Shown one piece after another: positions 28,708 to 38,841 of a stretch of DNA of 64,000 nt. Both the position numbers and the translations under genes were made by a program. The stretch spans positions 2,480,001 to 2,544,000 of the forward strand of contig JAWKIJ010000001.1 of assembly GCA_041394325.1 (NCBI GenBank), written 5' to 3'. Source of the stretch: JAWKIJ01 sp041394325. GTDB lineage: Bacteria > Actinomycetota > Acidimicrobiia > Acidimicrobiales > Microtrichaceae. The notes below the pieces were generated by a model. The model saw only the letters and a list, made by a program, of their open reading frames with translations. It did not search any database and had not been told where the DNA came from. Numbering within the stretch: the first letter of the stretch is position 1; each line of letters opens with the position of its first letter.

Positions 28708-29709
28708 TCAGCGAAGTCGCTCGGCGATGATCCCTGCCAATTCGAGTGGCCGGTCCCCCTGTACCGAGTGACCGGCATCGGGCACCACGATCACATCGGC
28801 CCGGGGTTGACGGCGCCGGAGCTCGGCCACGTCGTCGTCGTCGACCACCGGTGACAAGGCTCCACGGACCAGGGTGTAGGGGGCGGTGACCGCCCCGACG
28901 TCGTCCCAGAGCGGGGACAGGCCGATCGCGAGCCCCGGTTCCGTCTCGGTCAGCAAAGGGCGTCGGTCGTAGTTCCAGGCCCACTGCCCCGCGTGCCCGC
29001 CGTCGAGCACCTTGTGGGCGTTGTGCAGGATCCCCCTGCGCAACGAGGCGATCGAACGGGTGGGGTTGTACTCGACGGTGCGGGCCAGGATCTCCTCGAA
29101 GGTCGGGAAGTACTGCGGTCCGGCGATGAAGTCCGTCACGACCCGGGCCTTCTCGGCGTTGACACCCGGTGTGATGTCCACGATGACCAGTGAATGGACG
29201 AGTTCCGGGGCTATTGCCGCGACCGCGTTGGCTGTGAGTCCACCGAGCGACATCCCGACCAACGTCACGGGTCGGCCGACCCGGTTCGGATTCGACGAGG
29301 ATGAGGTCCCGATCACCCGCTCCAGTGCGGCCACGAGTACCTCCGCATTCGCTCGCGGCCCGTAGTCGGCGTCGGGACGCCGGCCCGAATGCCCGTGGCC
29401 CGGGAGGTCGAACGCGATGGCGGGGCGATCGAGCGCAAGCTGCACCGTGTCCCAGGTATGTGCGTTCTGAGCCCCTCCATGCAGGAACACCAGCTCGGGT
29501 GGACCCTCACCCCACCACAGCCCGGAGAGTTCGATCCGCCACGGCCTTCCCGTGGCCGATCCCGTCACCTCGACTCGTTCGGTCCGTCGTTCGACGCGGA
29601 GGTCCTCGGGGAGCGCGATGGCGTACTCGGCGCAGTTCTCCTCGAAGTAGGCCATCTCGTCATAGGCGAACTCCGGCGAATCGGGGCTCGTCTGCGGATC
29701 GTCGGGCAT
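28708..29709 (-). CDS. Alpha/beta hydrolase
   Basis: 333 residues with the alpha/beta hydrolase fold. The oxyanion-hole segment is VFLHGGAQNAHTWD, the nucleophile elbow GMSLGGLTANAV, and the catalytic His is in VVPDAGHSVQGDRPLE. The N-terminal 60 residues are an acidic extension before the core. CAGACT 6 nt before ATG 29709 may be its -10 for a leaderless message. It converges on the acyl-CoA dehydrogenase, 26 bp apart. Substrate unknown; family members include esterases, C-C hydrolases and epoxide hydrolases. Confidence 0.85.
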   Translation of the reverse strand: MPDDPQTSPDSPEFAYDEMAYFEENCAEYAIALPEDLRVERRTERVEVTGSATGRPWRIELSGLWWGEGPPELVFLHGGAQNAHTWDTVQLALDRPAIAFDLPGHGHSGRRPDADYGPRANAEVLVAALERVIGTSSSSNPNRVGRPVTLVGMSLGGLTANAVAAIAPELVHSLVIVDITPGVNAEKARVVTDFIAGPQYFPTFEEILARTVEYNPTRSIASLRRGILHNAHKVLDGGHAGQWAWNYDRRPLLTETEPGLAIGLSPLWDDVGAVTAPYTLVRGALSPVVDDDDVAELRRRQPRADVIVVPDAGHSVQGDRPLELAGIIAERLR

Positions 29710-29811
29710 GTCCAGAGTCTGCCCGCGAAGGCTCGTCCGGGATGAAGAACGCCATTCACTTCGCGTACCGGGGACCCCGTATCATCGTCGGCTTACGACA
29801 AGGGGGTCCTG

Positions 29812-32154
29812 GTGAGGCGGCTTTCACGACGCGTTATGACGACGACGGGCATGGTGTTGAGCCTGTGCCTGCTCAGCGTCGGGTGCAGCACCGCGACGGC
29901 ACTCACGTGGCCGAGGGCGACGTTCTCGGTGCAGGGATCGGTGAACCAGATCGCGGTCACCGACGCCCGTCCCGGCGAGGTGATCACCCTCCGGACGGCC
30001 GACGGCTACCAGGTGCGCACCGCCACCACCGACAAGCTCGGGAGCCTCGTGTTCCGCGATGTCCGGGCAGGGCGATACCGACTCAGCGACGCGACGCCGG
30101 CGATCTCGGCAGCCGTCACGGTGAGCGATGTCGCCGGCTCCACCCCGAAGCAGTCCTTCTACGATCGCCAACAGCTCGGTGAAGGCCTCCGCTACATCAC
30201 GACGCGTGACGGTACGAAGCTCTCGGCCTATGTGTACCTCCCGCCCGGACCGGGACCGTTCCCGACCGTCGTCGAATACTACGGGTACGACCCGTCGAAC
30301 CCGACGACGTCGCTCAGCGACCAACTCAAGAAGCTGAACGTCGACACCAACGGCATCTGCGAGGTGGTCCCGATCGCCTGTCACACCCCGGCTCAGCCGG
30401 CGTCGGAGATCGCCGCTGCGCTGGGCTACGCGGTGGTCGGAGTGAACATGCGGGGCACGGGTTGCTCCGGTGGCTCCTACGACTTCTTCGAGCCCCTACA
30501 GCTCCTCGACGGCTACGACGTCATCGAGACGGTGGCGGTACAGCCGTGGGTCAAGGGACACAAGGTCGGCATGGTCGGGCTGAGCTATCCCGGGATCTCC
30601 CAGCTCTTCGTCGCGTCCACCCAGCCCCCGCACCTGGCGGCGATCACCCCCATGTCGGTGTACGACGACACCGTCAAGGGCGTGTTGGCACCCGGCGGGA
30701 TCTTCAACAAGGGCTTCGCCCTCGCGTGGGCCAAGGAGGTCTTGAACAACGCGAAGCCCTATGGCCAGTCCTGGACCAAGAAGGTCGCCGACGCCGGGGA
30801 CGAGACCTGCGCCGCGAACCAGCGTTTGAGGCTCCAGAACGTCGACACGGTGAAGAAGGCGCGGTCACGCGACTACTACGACCCCAAGCTCGCCGATCCG
30901 GTCTCTCCGTACCTGTTCGCCCACAAGATCAAGGTGCCCCTGTTCATGACGGGCGCCTGGCAGGACGAGCAGACCGGACCGCGGTTCTCCAACCTGTGGA
31001 CCCGGTTCACCAACGCCCCGGTCCGAAAGTTCTTCGCCTTCAACGGCGCCCACGCCGACGGTTTCTCCCCCGAGACCCTCGAGGAGTGGAAGCTCTTCCT
31101 CGACATCTACGTCGCCGGGGAGCGGACTCCGATCCCGTCGTTCATGCGGCAGTTCGGCCCCCTGCTCGTGGGCGACACCTTCGGCGCGGTGGTCGACTTC
31201 CCGCCCGATCGCCTCACGAGCGGGACGATCGGACAGATCCGCAAGGAGTACGAGGCCGAACCGGAGGTCACCATCCTGTGGGACCGTGGTGCGCAACCCG
31301 ACCACATCGGCGCACCCAGTAGCACCGGCTCGACACGGTTCGACCAGTGGCCGCCCAAGGAGCTCACGCCCCGCCGTTGGTACCTCGGACCTCGCGGGAC
31401 CCTGACCGACACACCACCGGCGAGCACCACCCCACCGCTCGCGCCGGGCGCCGACGACGGGAGCGATCGTGCCGCCGGCTTCGTCACCGACAGGGCTCTG
31501 GCCGACAAGGTCACCCTTCCCGGCGATTCGGAGACCGCCGCGTTCGACGCCCATCCTCCGTATCGATGGGACCACGACGACGCGGGCAAAGCGGCGGTGT
31601 TCCTCACTCAACCGCTCACCGAGGACCTCGTGCTGATGGGCAAGGGCAGCCTCGACCTGTGGATCCGCAGCGACCGTCCAGAGTCGGAGGTTGCCCTCAC
31701 GCTCAGCGAGGTGCGGCCCGACGGCAAGGAGACATACCTCCAGTCGGGCCAGCTCCGCTTGGATCTCCGACAACCGGGACCACACGCGACGGTGCTCGAC
31801 CCCGACCACACCGGTCTCGAACGCGACGCCCGACCCATGCCGGTGAACACGTGGACAAAGGCCCGCGTCGAGGTCTTCCCGGTGGGTCACGTCCTCCGGG
31901 CCGGCTCCCGGCTGCGGTTGTCGATCCACAGTCCCGGGGGCGACAAGCCACGCTGGAGTTGGATCCCCCAGAAGGGCCCGGAGGCACACCTCGACGTGGC
32001 CTTCACCAAGGGTCATGCGTCGAGCCTCGTGCTCGGCACGGTCCCACCGCACGACGGCTACTCCGCCGATCTCCCGGCCTGCCCGTCGTTGCGCGGTCAA
32101 CCGTGCCGTGAGTTCGTGCCGTTCACGAACTCACCACCCGCGTCCAGGCCCTAG
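29812..32154 (+). CDS. CocE/NonD family serine hydrolase, lipoprotein
   Basis: 780 residues. A type II signal peptide ends in LLSVGC with lipidated Cys25. A short beta domain (about 35-105) is followed by the X-Pro dipeptidyl-peptidase-like alpha/beta core, with the nucleophile in GMVGLSYPGIS near residue 257. A later GAWQDEQTGPR segment matches the catalytic-Asp region and FNGAHADGF the catalytic His. The C-terminal jelly-roll domain (LWIRSDRPESEVALTLSEVRPDG) is typical of CocE/XPP. It would act outside the membrane on esters or acyl-peptides. GTG 29812 has AGGGGG 5 nt upstream and a TATCAT -10 at 29780. Confidence 0.9.
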   Translation: MRRLSRRVMTTTGMVLSLCLLSVGCSTATALTWPRATFSVQGSVNQIAVTDARPGEVITLRTADGYQVRTATTDKLGSLVFRDVRAGRYRLSDATPAISAAVTVSDVAGSTPKQSFYDRQQLGEGLRYITTRDGTKLSAYVYLPPGPGPFPTVVEYYGYDPSNPTTSLSDQLKKLNVDTNGICEVVPIACHTPAQPASEIAAALGYAVVGVNMRGTGCSGGSYDFFEPLQLLDGYDVIETVAVQPWVKGHKVGMVGLSYPGISQLFVASTQPPHLAAITPMSVYDDTVKGVLAPGGIFNKGFALAWAKEVLNNAKPYGQSWTKKVADAGDETCAANQRLRLQNVDTVKKARSRDYYDPKLADPVSPYLFAHKIKVPLFMTGAWQDEQTGPRFSNLWTRFTNAPVRKFFAFNGAHADGFSPETLEEWKLFLDIYVAGERTPIPSFMRQFGPLLVGDTFGAVVDFPPDRLTSGTIGQIRKEYEAEPEVTILWDRGAQPDHIGAPSSTGSTRFDQWPPKELTPRRWYLGPRGTLTDTPPASTTPPLAPGADDGSDRAAGFVTDRALADKVTLPGDSETAAFDAHPPYRWDHDDAGKAAVFLTQPLTEDLVLMGKGSLDLWIRSDRPESEVALTLSEVRPDGKETYLQSGQLRLDLRQPGPHATVLDPDHTGLERDARPMPVNTWTKARVEVFPVGHVLRAGSRLRLSIHSPGGDKPRWSWIPQKGPEAHLDVAFTKGHASSLVLGTVPPHDGYSADLPACPSLRGQPCREFVPFTNSPPASRP

Positions 32155-32177
32155 CGCGGCGCTCTCGCCGTCCTTGC

Positions 32178-33407
32178 TCAGAGTGGCAGGTCGCCGGTGG
32201 CGCGACGGGTCGAGGACTCGTCGCGCCAGGCGGCGATGCTCCGCTGCGCGATGCGCATGCGGTGGATCTCGTCCGCGCCGTCGGCGAGGCGGGCCCAGCG
32301 GGCGTGCTGGTACATGTGCGCGAGGGGCGTGTCGGTGGAGTAGCCGAGTGCGCCGTGCACCTGAATCGACCGGTCGATCACATGGTTCAACATGTTCGCC
32401 ACGAAGTGCTTGGCCATCGACACCTCGGCGGTGAAGTCCAGGCCCCGGTCGATGCGATAGGCCGCGTGCAACACCATCAGCTTCGCCTGGTAGAGCTCGA
32501 TGGTCGAGTCCGCGATCATCCACTGGACCCCCTGCTTCTCGGCCAGGATCGATCCGTGGCTGAAGCGCCCGAGTGAACGTTCGACCATCATGTCGAGCGC
32601 GGTCTCGGCCTGAGCGATCCAACGCATGCAGTGGGCGAGCCGCGCCGGGCCGAGCCGGTGCTGTCCGAGCCGGTGACCCTGCCCACGTCCTCCCAGCATG
32701 TTCGCGGCGGGCACGCGCAGGTCGGTGATCACGATCTCGGAATGCCCTGTGCCGCCGTGCATCGTCTTGATCTCCCGTACACGGTCCCACCCGTCACTGG
32801 GGATGTCCACCACGAACGCGGTGTTCGCCGCCTGGGGAAGGTCGGGATCGTCCTCGGTCCGGCAGATCAGGATCGCAAAGCTCGACCGGCGCGCGTTGCT
32901 GATGAACCACTTGTGCCCGTTGATCACCCATTCGTCGCCGTCCCGAACGGCACGGGTCCGGATGAGCGTGGGGTCCGATCCGGCCACCTCCGGCTCGGTC
33001 ATCGCGAAACAGCTCATGGCCCGGCCCTCGCACAACGGTCGGAGGTAGCGCTCCTTCTGCTCGTCGGTCCCCCAGTGCAACAGGGTCTTCATGTTCCCTT
33101 CGTCGGGGGCCTGGCAGTTCATGACGAAGGGGCCGTAGTAGGTGCGCGCCGCCTCGGCCTGGACCATCGCCAACTCGACGTGGCCCAGCCCCATCCCTCC
33201 CCACTCGGTGGGCATGTGGGGCAACCACATCCCCTGCTCGCGCGCGAGGTCGCGCATACCGAACAGGATCCGGAGGTATTCGTCGCGCTCGATGTCCTCG
33301 GGATCGCCGAGCCGCGCCTCACCGGGACGCACCACGTCGTCGACGAACGTACGGACCCGAGAGCGGAGCGCCTCGAGCTCGGGGGTAAGCGTGAAGTCGA
33401 TGGCCAT
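32178..33407 (-). CDS. Acyl-CoA dehydrogenase
   Basis: 409 residues of the acyl-CoA dehydrogenase family, closest in style to the longer ACAD10/11-like members. Motifs are MWLPHMPTEWGGMGLGHVE, CFAMTEPEVAGSDPTLIRTRA, EWVINGHKWFISNA, and the C-terminal QVHGALGYSTDTPLAHMYQ followed by the ADGADEIHRMRIAQRSIA tail. ATG 33407 begins the canonical N-terminus AIDFTLTPELEALRSRV and lies 5 nt after a TACCGT box in the shared palindromic promoter. It converges on the CocE gene. Substrate unknown. Confidence 0.9.
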   Translation of the reverse strand: MAIDFTLTPELEALRSRVRTFVDDVVRPGEARLGDPEDIERDEYLRILFGMRDLAREQGMWLPHMPTEWGGMGLGHVELAMVQAEAARTYYGPFVMNCQAPDEGNMKTLLHWGTDEQKERYLRPLCEGRAMSCFAMTEPEVAGSDPTLIRTRAVRDGDEWVINGHKWFISNARRSSFAILICRTEDDPDLPQAANTAFVVDIPSDGWDRVREIKTMHGGTGHSEIVITDLRVPAANMLGGRGQGHRLGQHRLGPARLAHCMRWIAQAETALDMMVERSLGRFSHGSILAEKQGVQWMIADSTIELYQAKLMVLHAAYRIDRGLDFTAEVSMAKHFVANMLNHVIDRSIQVHGALGYSTDTPLAHMYQHARWARLADGADEIHRMRIAQRSIAAWRDESSTRRATGDLPL

Positions 33408-33428
33408 GCGGCACGGTACCGTCTGGGG
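33408..33428. promoter_or_regulatory. Palindromic bidirectional -10 element, copy 2
   Basis: Only 21 bp separate two divergent start codons. They contain ACGGTACCGT (33413-33422), giving TACCGT on both strands, 5 nt before ATG 33407 and 6 nt before GTG 33429. Neither gene has room for a ribosome-binding site, so both should be leaderless. The layout matches 653-674. Confidence 0.7.
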
Positions 33429-35522
33429 GTGAACACCGACCTCGACGACTTGACGCAGCCCGATCCCCACGACCCGGCAACCGAAGACACCACCACGAAC
33501 GACCTCGACGCCGCCCACGAGCAAGAGGCCGCAGGTCGCGCCGACGTCGATCCTCGCTCCTCGGGCTTCGCCGCGCTGAGCCTCTCACCCGGGTTGGTGG
33601 CAACGCTCACCTCGCTCGGCTACGAGGAGCCCACGCCCGTCCAACGCGCCGCGATCGGGTCGCTCATGCAGGGCCGGGACCTCGTCGGCCAGGCCGCGAC
33701 GGGTACCGGAAAGACGGCGGCATTCGCTCTACCGATCATCGACGCACTCCCCGCCGAGCGCGAGAGCGGACCCGGTCCCTACGCCCTGATCCTCGCGCCC
33801 ACCCGGGAGCTCGCATTGCAGGTCTCCGAGGCGACCCACCGGTACGGACGTCACTGCGACGCCGCGGTCGTTCCGCTCCTCGGCGGGCAGCCGATCGGCC
33901 ACCAGATCCGCGCCTTGCGACGCGGCGCAGACGTCGTCGTCGCGACGCCGGGCCGATGCGTCGACCATCTCGACAAGGGAACCCTCCGGCTCGACGACGT
34001 CGTGACCGTCGTGCTCGACGAGGCCGACGAGATGCTCGACATGGGCTTCGCCGAGGACCTCGACACGATCCTCGCAGCGGTGCCGGCCGCCCGCCAGACC
34101 GTGCTCTTCTCCGCGACCATGCCCAAACGTCTCGAGGAACTAGCGGCGCGTTCGATGCGCGATCCGATCTCCCTGCACGTCGACGACGAGCGCACCGGCC
34201 CGGACTCCACGCCGTTGGTCCGCCAGCGCGCGTACGTGATCGCCCGCCACCACAAGCCGGCGGCACTCGGGCGCCTCCTCGACGTCGAGTCCCCGGAGTC
34301 GACGATCGTCTTCTGCCGCACGCGGGTCGTGGTGGACGAGCTGACCGAGACGCTCAATGGTCGCGGCTATCGCGCGGAGGCGTTACACGGCGGGATGAGC
34401 CAGGAGGGCCGTGACCGCGTAATGGGAAGGATCCGGTCCGGTACGGCCGAACTGCTGATCGCGACCGATGTAGCGGCCCGTGGCCTCGACATCGAACACC
34501 TCACCCACGTCGTCAACTTCGACGTCCCTGCAGCAGCGGAAACCTACGTCCACCGGATAGGACGGGTGGGCCGCGCCGGCCGCGAGGGGACCGCTCTCAC
34601 GCTCGTGGAGCCGCGCCAGAATCGGCTGCTGCACAACATCGAGCGGACCATCGGCGAGAAGGTCCCGATCCAGGCCCTTCCGACCGTGGCCGACCTGCAC
34701 AGTGCCCGGACCGAGGCAACCGTGCATCGCCTCCGCGAGCGGATCACCGCAGGCGAGCTCGACGGCCAGCGCGCCGTACTCGAGGAGTTGACCCTCGAGT
34801 TCGACCCCGATCAGATCGCGCTCGGGGCGCTCGCCCTGTTGCACGAACCCTCCACCGCCGCCGACGATCCCGCCGAGCAGGAGATTCCCGATGCGTCGCT
34901 CGGTGGACGGGCCAGGACGGGCAGGCCAGGTGAGCGACGAGACGGTCGCCGCGACGACCGAGGTGACCGCGGTCGACGTCCGCGACCCGGCGCCGGACGA
35001 GGTGAACCTCGTTCGGGTGGGGAGGTCCGGGTGCGCCCGTCCCGTGACCGCGGGGACGACCGCGGCGGCCGCACCGGTTCGGGAGGGTCGACCGAGCGCG
35101 TGTACATCCCCATCGGGAAACGCCAGGGTGTCCGCCCCGGCGATCTGGTCGGCGCCATCTGCGGGGAAACGGGGCTCAGCGGTCGCGACATCGGAGCGAT
35201 CCAGCTCCGCGACTCGTTCTCCCTCGTCGAGGTCCCCGCCCGTTCGGTGAGCGAGGTCATCGACGCGCTCGATCGTACGACCATCCGCGGCCAGGAGGTC
35301 CATGCACGCCGGGACCGTTTCGACGGCGACCGACCGGATCGGGCCGACCGCCCCCGCTCCCCCTACGGCACACGATCGGATCGCCCGCGGCCTCCCTACG
35401 GGGGCGGCTCGGATCGAGCGGCACGTTCGGAGCGGCCGGACCGACCGAGCCGGGCGGATCGCCAGGGCCGACAGGGTCCCGGTTGGAGCCGCGACCGTGA
35501 TCGAGGTCGAGGCGGCTATTGA
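33429..35522 (+). CDS. DEAD-box ATP-dependent RNA helicase, DeaD/CsdA-like
   Basis: 697 residues. It has the Q motif (FAALSLSPGLVATLTSLGYEEPTPVQ, split here for length), AATGTGKTAAF, PTRELALQ, VLDEADEMLDMGF, FSATMP, and HRIGRVGRAGREG. A DbpA-type RNA-binding domain is near residues 555-640 (RVYIPIGKRQGVRPGDLVG). It is flanked by Arg/Asp/Gly-rich low-complexity segments, including the C-terminal RDRDRGRGGY tail. These tails are typical of cold-shock and ribosome-assembly helicases and may promote condensation (inference). GTG 33429 is set by the leaderless promoter. The frame is also open upstream but reads antisense to the dehydrogenase there. Confidence 0.92.
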   Translation: MNTDLDDLTQPDPHDPATEDTTTNDLDAAHEQEAAGRADVDPRSSGFAALSLSPGLVATLTSLGYEEPTPVQRAAIGSLMQGRDLVGQAATGTGKTAAFALPIIDALPAERESGPGPYALILAPTRELALQVSEATHRYGRHCDAAVVPLLGGQPIGHQIRALRRGADVVVATPGRCVDHLDKGTLRLDDVVTVVLDEADEMLDMGFAEDLDTILAAVPAARQTVLFSATMPKRLEELAARSMRDPISLHVDDERTGPDSTPLVRQRAYVIARHHKPAALGRLLDVESPESTIVFCRTRVVVDELTETLNGRGYRAEALHGGMSQEGRDRVMGRIRSGTAELLIATDVAARGLDIEHLTHVVNFDVPAAAETYVHRIGRVGRAGREGTALTLVEPRQNRLLHNIERTIGEKVPIQALPTVADLHSARTEATVHRLRERITAGELDGQRAVLEELTLEFDPDQIALGALALLHEPSTAADDPAEQEIPDASLGGRARTGRPGERRDGRRDDRGDRGRRPRPGAGRGEPRSGGEVRVRPSRDRGDDRGGRTGSGGSTERVYIPIGKRQGVRPGDLVGAICGETGLSGRDIGAIQLRDSFSLVEVPARSVSEVIDALDRTTIRGQEVHARRDRFDGDRPDRADRPRSPYGTRSDRPRPPYGGGSDRAARSERPDRPSRADRQGRQGPGWSRDRDRGRGGY

Positions 35523-35740
35523 GCGGGAGTCCCGTCGTCACCGCCGACACGGTTCGGGCAACGACCCACCACGGGTGGGTCACTCGGATCAACCGCATCG
35601 ATCATTCGACCCATTAGGGTGGTAGGACAACACGTTGAGTGGGCGAACGCCCGCGCAGCGTGTCGGTGTTGTATCCACCAACCACCACCTTTCGACGTAC
35701 GAGCCCCGCTCGGGCCCGCACCAAGACGAGGAGCTTCCCC

Positions 35741-36568
35741 GTGCATCGTTCCCATTCGCTTCGAACCCGGCGGCTCGCCCTCGGCGTCGCGGCCATCGGA
35801 ATCGGCTCCGCCATGCTGTTGACCCCCACCGGAGCCGGTGCCAGCGGAGAGAGCCGGATAGACGTCGAGTTCACCGCATCCGGCATCGGCGGCGACTGTG
35901 TTCCCGCGTCGACCGCCCTGCTCACCCGCACCTTGATGGCATATCCCGACAACACCGCCGATGCGTTCGTGCTGCGCATCCACGTCGCCAAACCGTTGTG
36001 TGACCCCATCGACGCCACGGCCGCCGTGTACAAGATGCCCGGCGGAGGCGAGGCCTGGCCCCAGACGCTCCTCGAGACCAAGGCCGTCCGCCTCCAAGCG
36101 GCAGGCGACACCGTGGTCACCTTCGCCAAGGGGTGCGATCCCACGCAGTTCGACGTGGTGACGGGCGCGACCCCGCCGGTGATCTCGCCCACCGGCGACA
36201 AGCACGGCCCGTTGCTCTTCCCCACCGACACCGGCACGTCACTCCAGTTCCCGGGTGGGACCGGCTGTGTCACATCGACGACGGCGCCCACGACGATCCC
36301 CAACGTCGTGCTGCCCTCCACGACCCTCGCATCCTCGACGGGGTCGAGCACCACCTCGCCGAGCACCACGCCGACGACGGTCCAGGCGCCACTCCTCACG
36401 ACGCCGGTCACCCCGGGAACGTCGGACGGGCCGGGGGTCTCCGATGAGGAGGTGCAGGACCTCGCCACGACCGGAGCCAACAGCGGACCGTTGACGATGA
36501 TCGGCCTGGGCCTCGTGCTGATGGGGACCGCCTTCGTGATCTCCATCCGCCGCCCCGCGACCCGGTAG
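35741..36568 (+). CDS. Secreted, wall-anchored protein with LPXTG-like sorting signal
   Basis: 275 residues. A signal peptide (LALGVAAIGIGSAMLLTPTGAGA) precedes an Ala/Thr-rich extracellular domain with two to three pairs of Cys (GGDCVPAS, KPLCDP, KGCDP, GTGCVTS). A Thr/Ser/Pro-rich stalk of about 60 residues follows, then a C-terminal LATTG, a hydrophobic helix and RRPATR. This is the architecture of a sortase substrate. GTG 35741 has GAGGAG about 7 nt upstream. The 218 bp before it contain only the promoter region. No sortase gene lies in the window. Function unknown. Confidence 0.8.
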   Translation: MHRSHSLRTRRLALGVAAIGIGSAMLLTPTGAGASGESRIDVEFTASGIGGDCVPASTALLTRTLMAYPDNTADAFVLRIHVAKPLCDPIDATAAVYKMPGGGEAWPQTLLETKAVRLQAAGDTVVTFAKGCDPTQFDVVTGATPPVISPTGDKHGPLLFPTDTGTSLQFPGGTGCVTSTTAPTTIPNVVLPSTTLASSTGSSTTSPSTTPTTVQAPLLTTPVTPGTSDGPGVSDEEVQDLATTGANSGPLTMIGLGLVLMGTAFVISIRRPATR

Positions 36569-36618
36569 GACCCAGTCGTCGGGGCGCGTCGGGCGCCCGT
36601 GCCACTCCACCCTGTGGG

Positions 36619-36692
36619 TGGGCCGTGAGGGATTCGAACCCCCGACCCCCTGCGCGTCATGCAGGTGCGCTAGCCAACTGCGCCAACGGCCC
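36619..36692 (-). tRNA. tRNA-Val (GAC)
   Basis: Full cloverleaf: acceptor GGGCCGT/ACGGCCC, D-arm GCGC/GCGC, anticodon stem CCTGC/GCAGG around loop ATGACGC giving anticodon GAC, and T-arm with TTCGAAT. CCA is not encoded. The extended -10 TGCTATGGT lies just upstream. Confidence 0.92.
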
Positions 36693-36768
36693 GTGGGGCC
36701 GACACCATAGCATCCGGTGGGCGCTGCTCGACGGTGGGCGGTTGCACGGGCCGCCGGGTCAACGCTCC

Positions 36769-36774
36769 TAGGGT
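36769..36774 (+). promoter_or_regulatory. -10 box of the acyltransferase gene
   Basis: TAGGGT with exactly 6 nt to ATG 36781. It fixes that start even though the gene changes frame 90 bp later. Confidence 0.55.
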
Positions 36775-36780
36775 TCAAGG

Positions 36781-38824
36781 ATGGCCGAGCCTCCTCCGGC
36801 AACCCCCGGCCATACCGGTGGTCTCGGATATCAACCCGCGCTCGACGGCCTCCGCGGACTCGCGCTTCGCGGCCATCATCCTCTACCACTCCGAACTGGG
36901 TCTGGCACCCGGGGCATTCCTCTCGGTCTCGACCTTCTTCACGCTGTCGGGCTTCCTGATCACCTCGGTCCTGCTCTCCGAGCACGACCGGTCCGGTCGG
37001 ATCTCCCTGCGCAACTTCTGGGTTCGGCGCCTCCGGCGCCTACTCCCGGCCGCGCTCGTGGGCATCACGCTCATCAGCGTCACCGCGCGTGTCTGGGGAG
37101 ACAGCACCCAACTCGCACGGCTCCGAATCGACGCACTCTCCGCCTTGGGCTACGCAGCGAACTGGCGCTTCATCGTGGCCGGCGACTCCTACGGAGCGAC
37201 CTTCGCCAGCCCCTCGCCCTTCACACATTTCTGGACCCTCGCGATCGAGGAACAGCTCTACGTGGTGATCCCCCTGCTCGTGGTCCTCGCGTTGTCGGCC
37301 GGCGCCAAGCGCAGCGATCCACTCCGCCGGACGTGCCTCCTCCTCGGGTTGGTGACCGCGGGGGGTGTCGTGTGGTCGAACGTCTTGATCGCACGGGGAG
37401 CGACCGTCGATCGCCTCTACTTCGGCACCGACGTCCGCTACGGGGAGCTCCTGGCCGGTGCGGTCCTCGCCGTATGGTGGCACCGTCGATGCGCCCGGGT
37501 CGCATGTCGCACGCAGGCGGGGAGAGCCGGCGAGCTCGACACGGCCGAAATGGTCCCGCCGGATCCTCCGGCGTGGATGCGGCACGCCGGAACGGCGGCA
37601 CTCGTGGCGATGGTCGCATCGTGGGCAACGGCCGACCTGCGACAGATGTGGTTCTATCGGGGGGGGCTCCTTGCCTACACCGCCCTGACCTGCCTCGTGA
37701 TCGTGTCCGCCGTCCAACCCGGTGGCCTCATTCGCAGGTTGCTCGCGTGGCGACCGCTGGTCTGGGCGGGCACGGTCTCCTACGGCGCCTACCTCCTGCA
37801 CTACCCGATCCTGTTGTGGCTTCGCCAAGCGGGCTCGCTGCACCCACTCCCCGCGTTGGCCCTCGCTGTCCCCCTCACGTTCGCGCTTGCCGCGGTCTCG
37901 GCGCGATTCATCGAGGGACCCATCAGGTCGGGACGGCGGATTCCCGTCCGCCGCGTTCCGTCGACCGCCGTGCTCGCGATGGGGAGCACCTTCGCACTGG
38001 TCCTCGCCGTCACGGCCGGCATCAAACCCGCGGACCGTGCCGACTTCGAGAACGCGTTGCGCTGGCAGCGCTTCCTGGCCGCAACCGCGGCCCAGAACCG
38101 CTCCACCGCACCGCGGATCGCGGTGTTCGGCGATTCGACCGCGCTGATGACCAGCCAGGGCCTTCAGGAGTGGAGCCGGGAACATCCCGACGAGTTCGTC
38201 GCCCGCGGCGGCTGGGCCAACCTCGGCTGCGGCCTGGTCGACCGCGGCACTCGGATCACCAAGGGCGCCGAGGCGCCCGTGCCCACCGACTGCCGCGACT
38301 GGGAACGACACTGGGCGTCTGCCGCGGCGGAGCATCCCGCCGACATCGCGGTGATCGACGTGGGCCCCTGGGAGGTGACCGATCAGCGACCGGACCCGAA
38401 TGGACCGCTCCGAGTGATCGGCGACCCGACACTGGACCGGACCCTGATCCAACGACTGCGAACCGGGATCGATACCTTGCGGCGGAACAGCCGGCTCGTC
38501 GTGGTGCTGAATCCCCCCGACATCGAGATGGGCCGCATCGACGGTCGCTCACCACTTCGACCGTTTCCCGAGTCCGATCCCGCCCGGATGCAGCGATTCC
38601 GGGTGCTGGTCGCCGGCGTCGTCGCCGACTACGACGATCCCGCAGTGGTCATCGTCGATCTCGCCCGCTGGTTGGACTCCCACGACGAGCGCTCACTTCG
38701 TCCCGACGGAGTCCACTTCACCGACCGCACGGCCGTCCGCGTCGCCAGGTGGCTGGGACCGACCCTCACCGAGCGGTACCGACGCGTCACCGGTCGCAGC
38801 ACCAGCGCCGTCAAACCTCGATAG
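36781..38824 (+). CDS. OafA-type membrane acyltransferase with SGNH domain (frameshifted)
   Basis: About 681 residues. The N-terminal acyltransferase-3 domain has LGYQPALDGLRGLA, then AAIILYHSELGLAPGAF and FFTLSGFLITSVLL, with about ten helices (to near residue 410). The C-terminal extracytoplasmic SGNH hydrolase-like domain has FGDSTALM (block I), DVGPWE and RPDGVHFTD (catalytic Asp/His). Such fusions O-acetylate surface polysaccharides or peptidoglycan: the membrane part passes the acyl group across and the SGNH part transfers it. The frame breaks near 36868, between LRGLA and AAIIL. The target glycan is unknown. Confidence 0.9.
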
Positions 38825-38841
38825 CGAGGTCCGCCCGGTCG

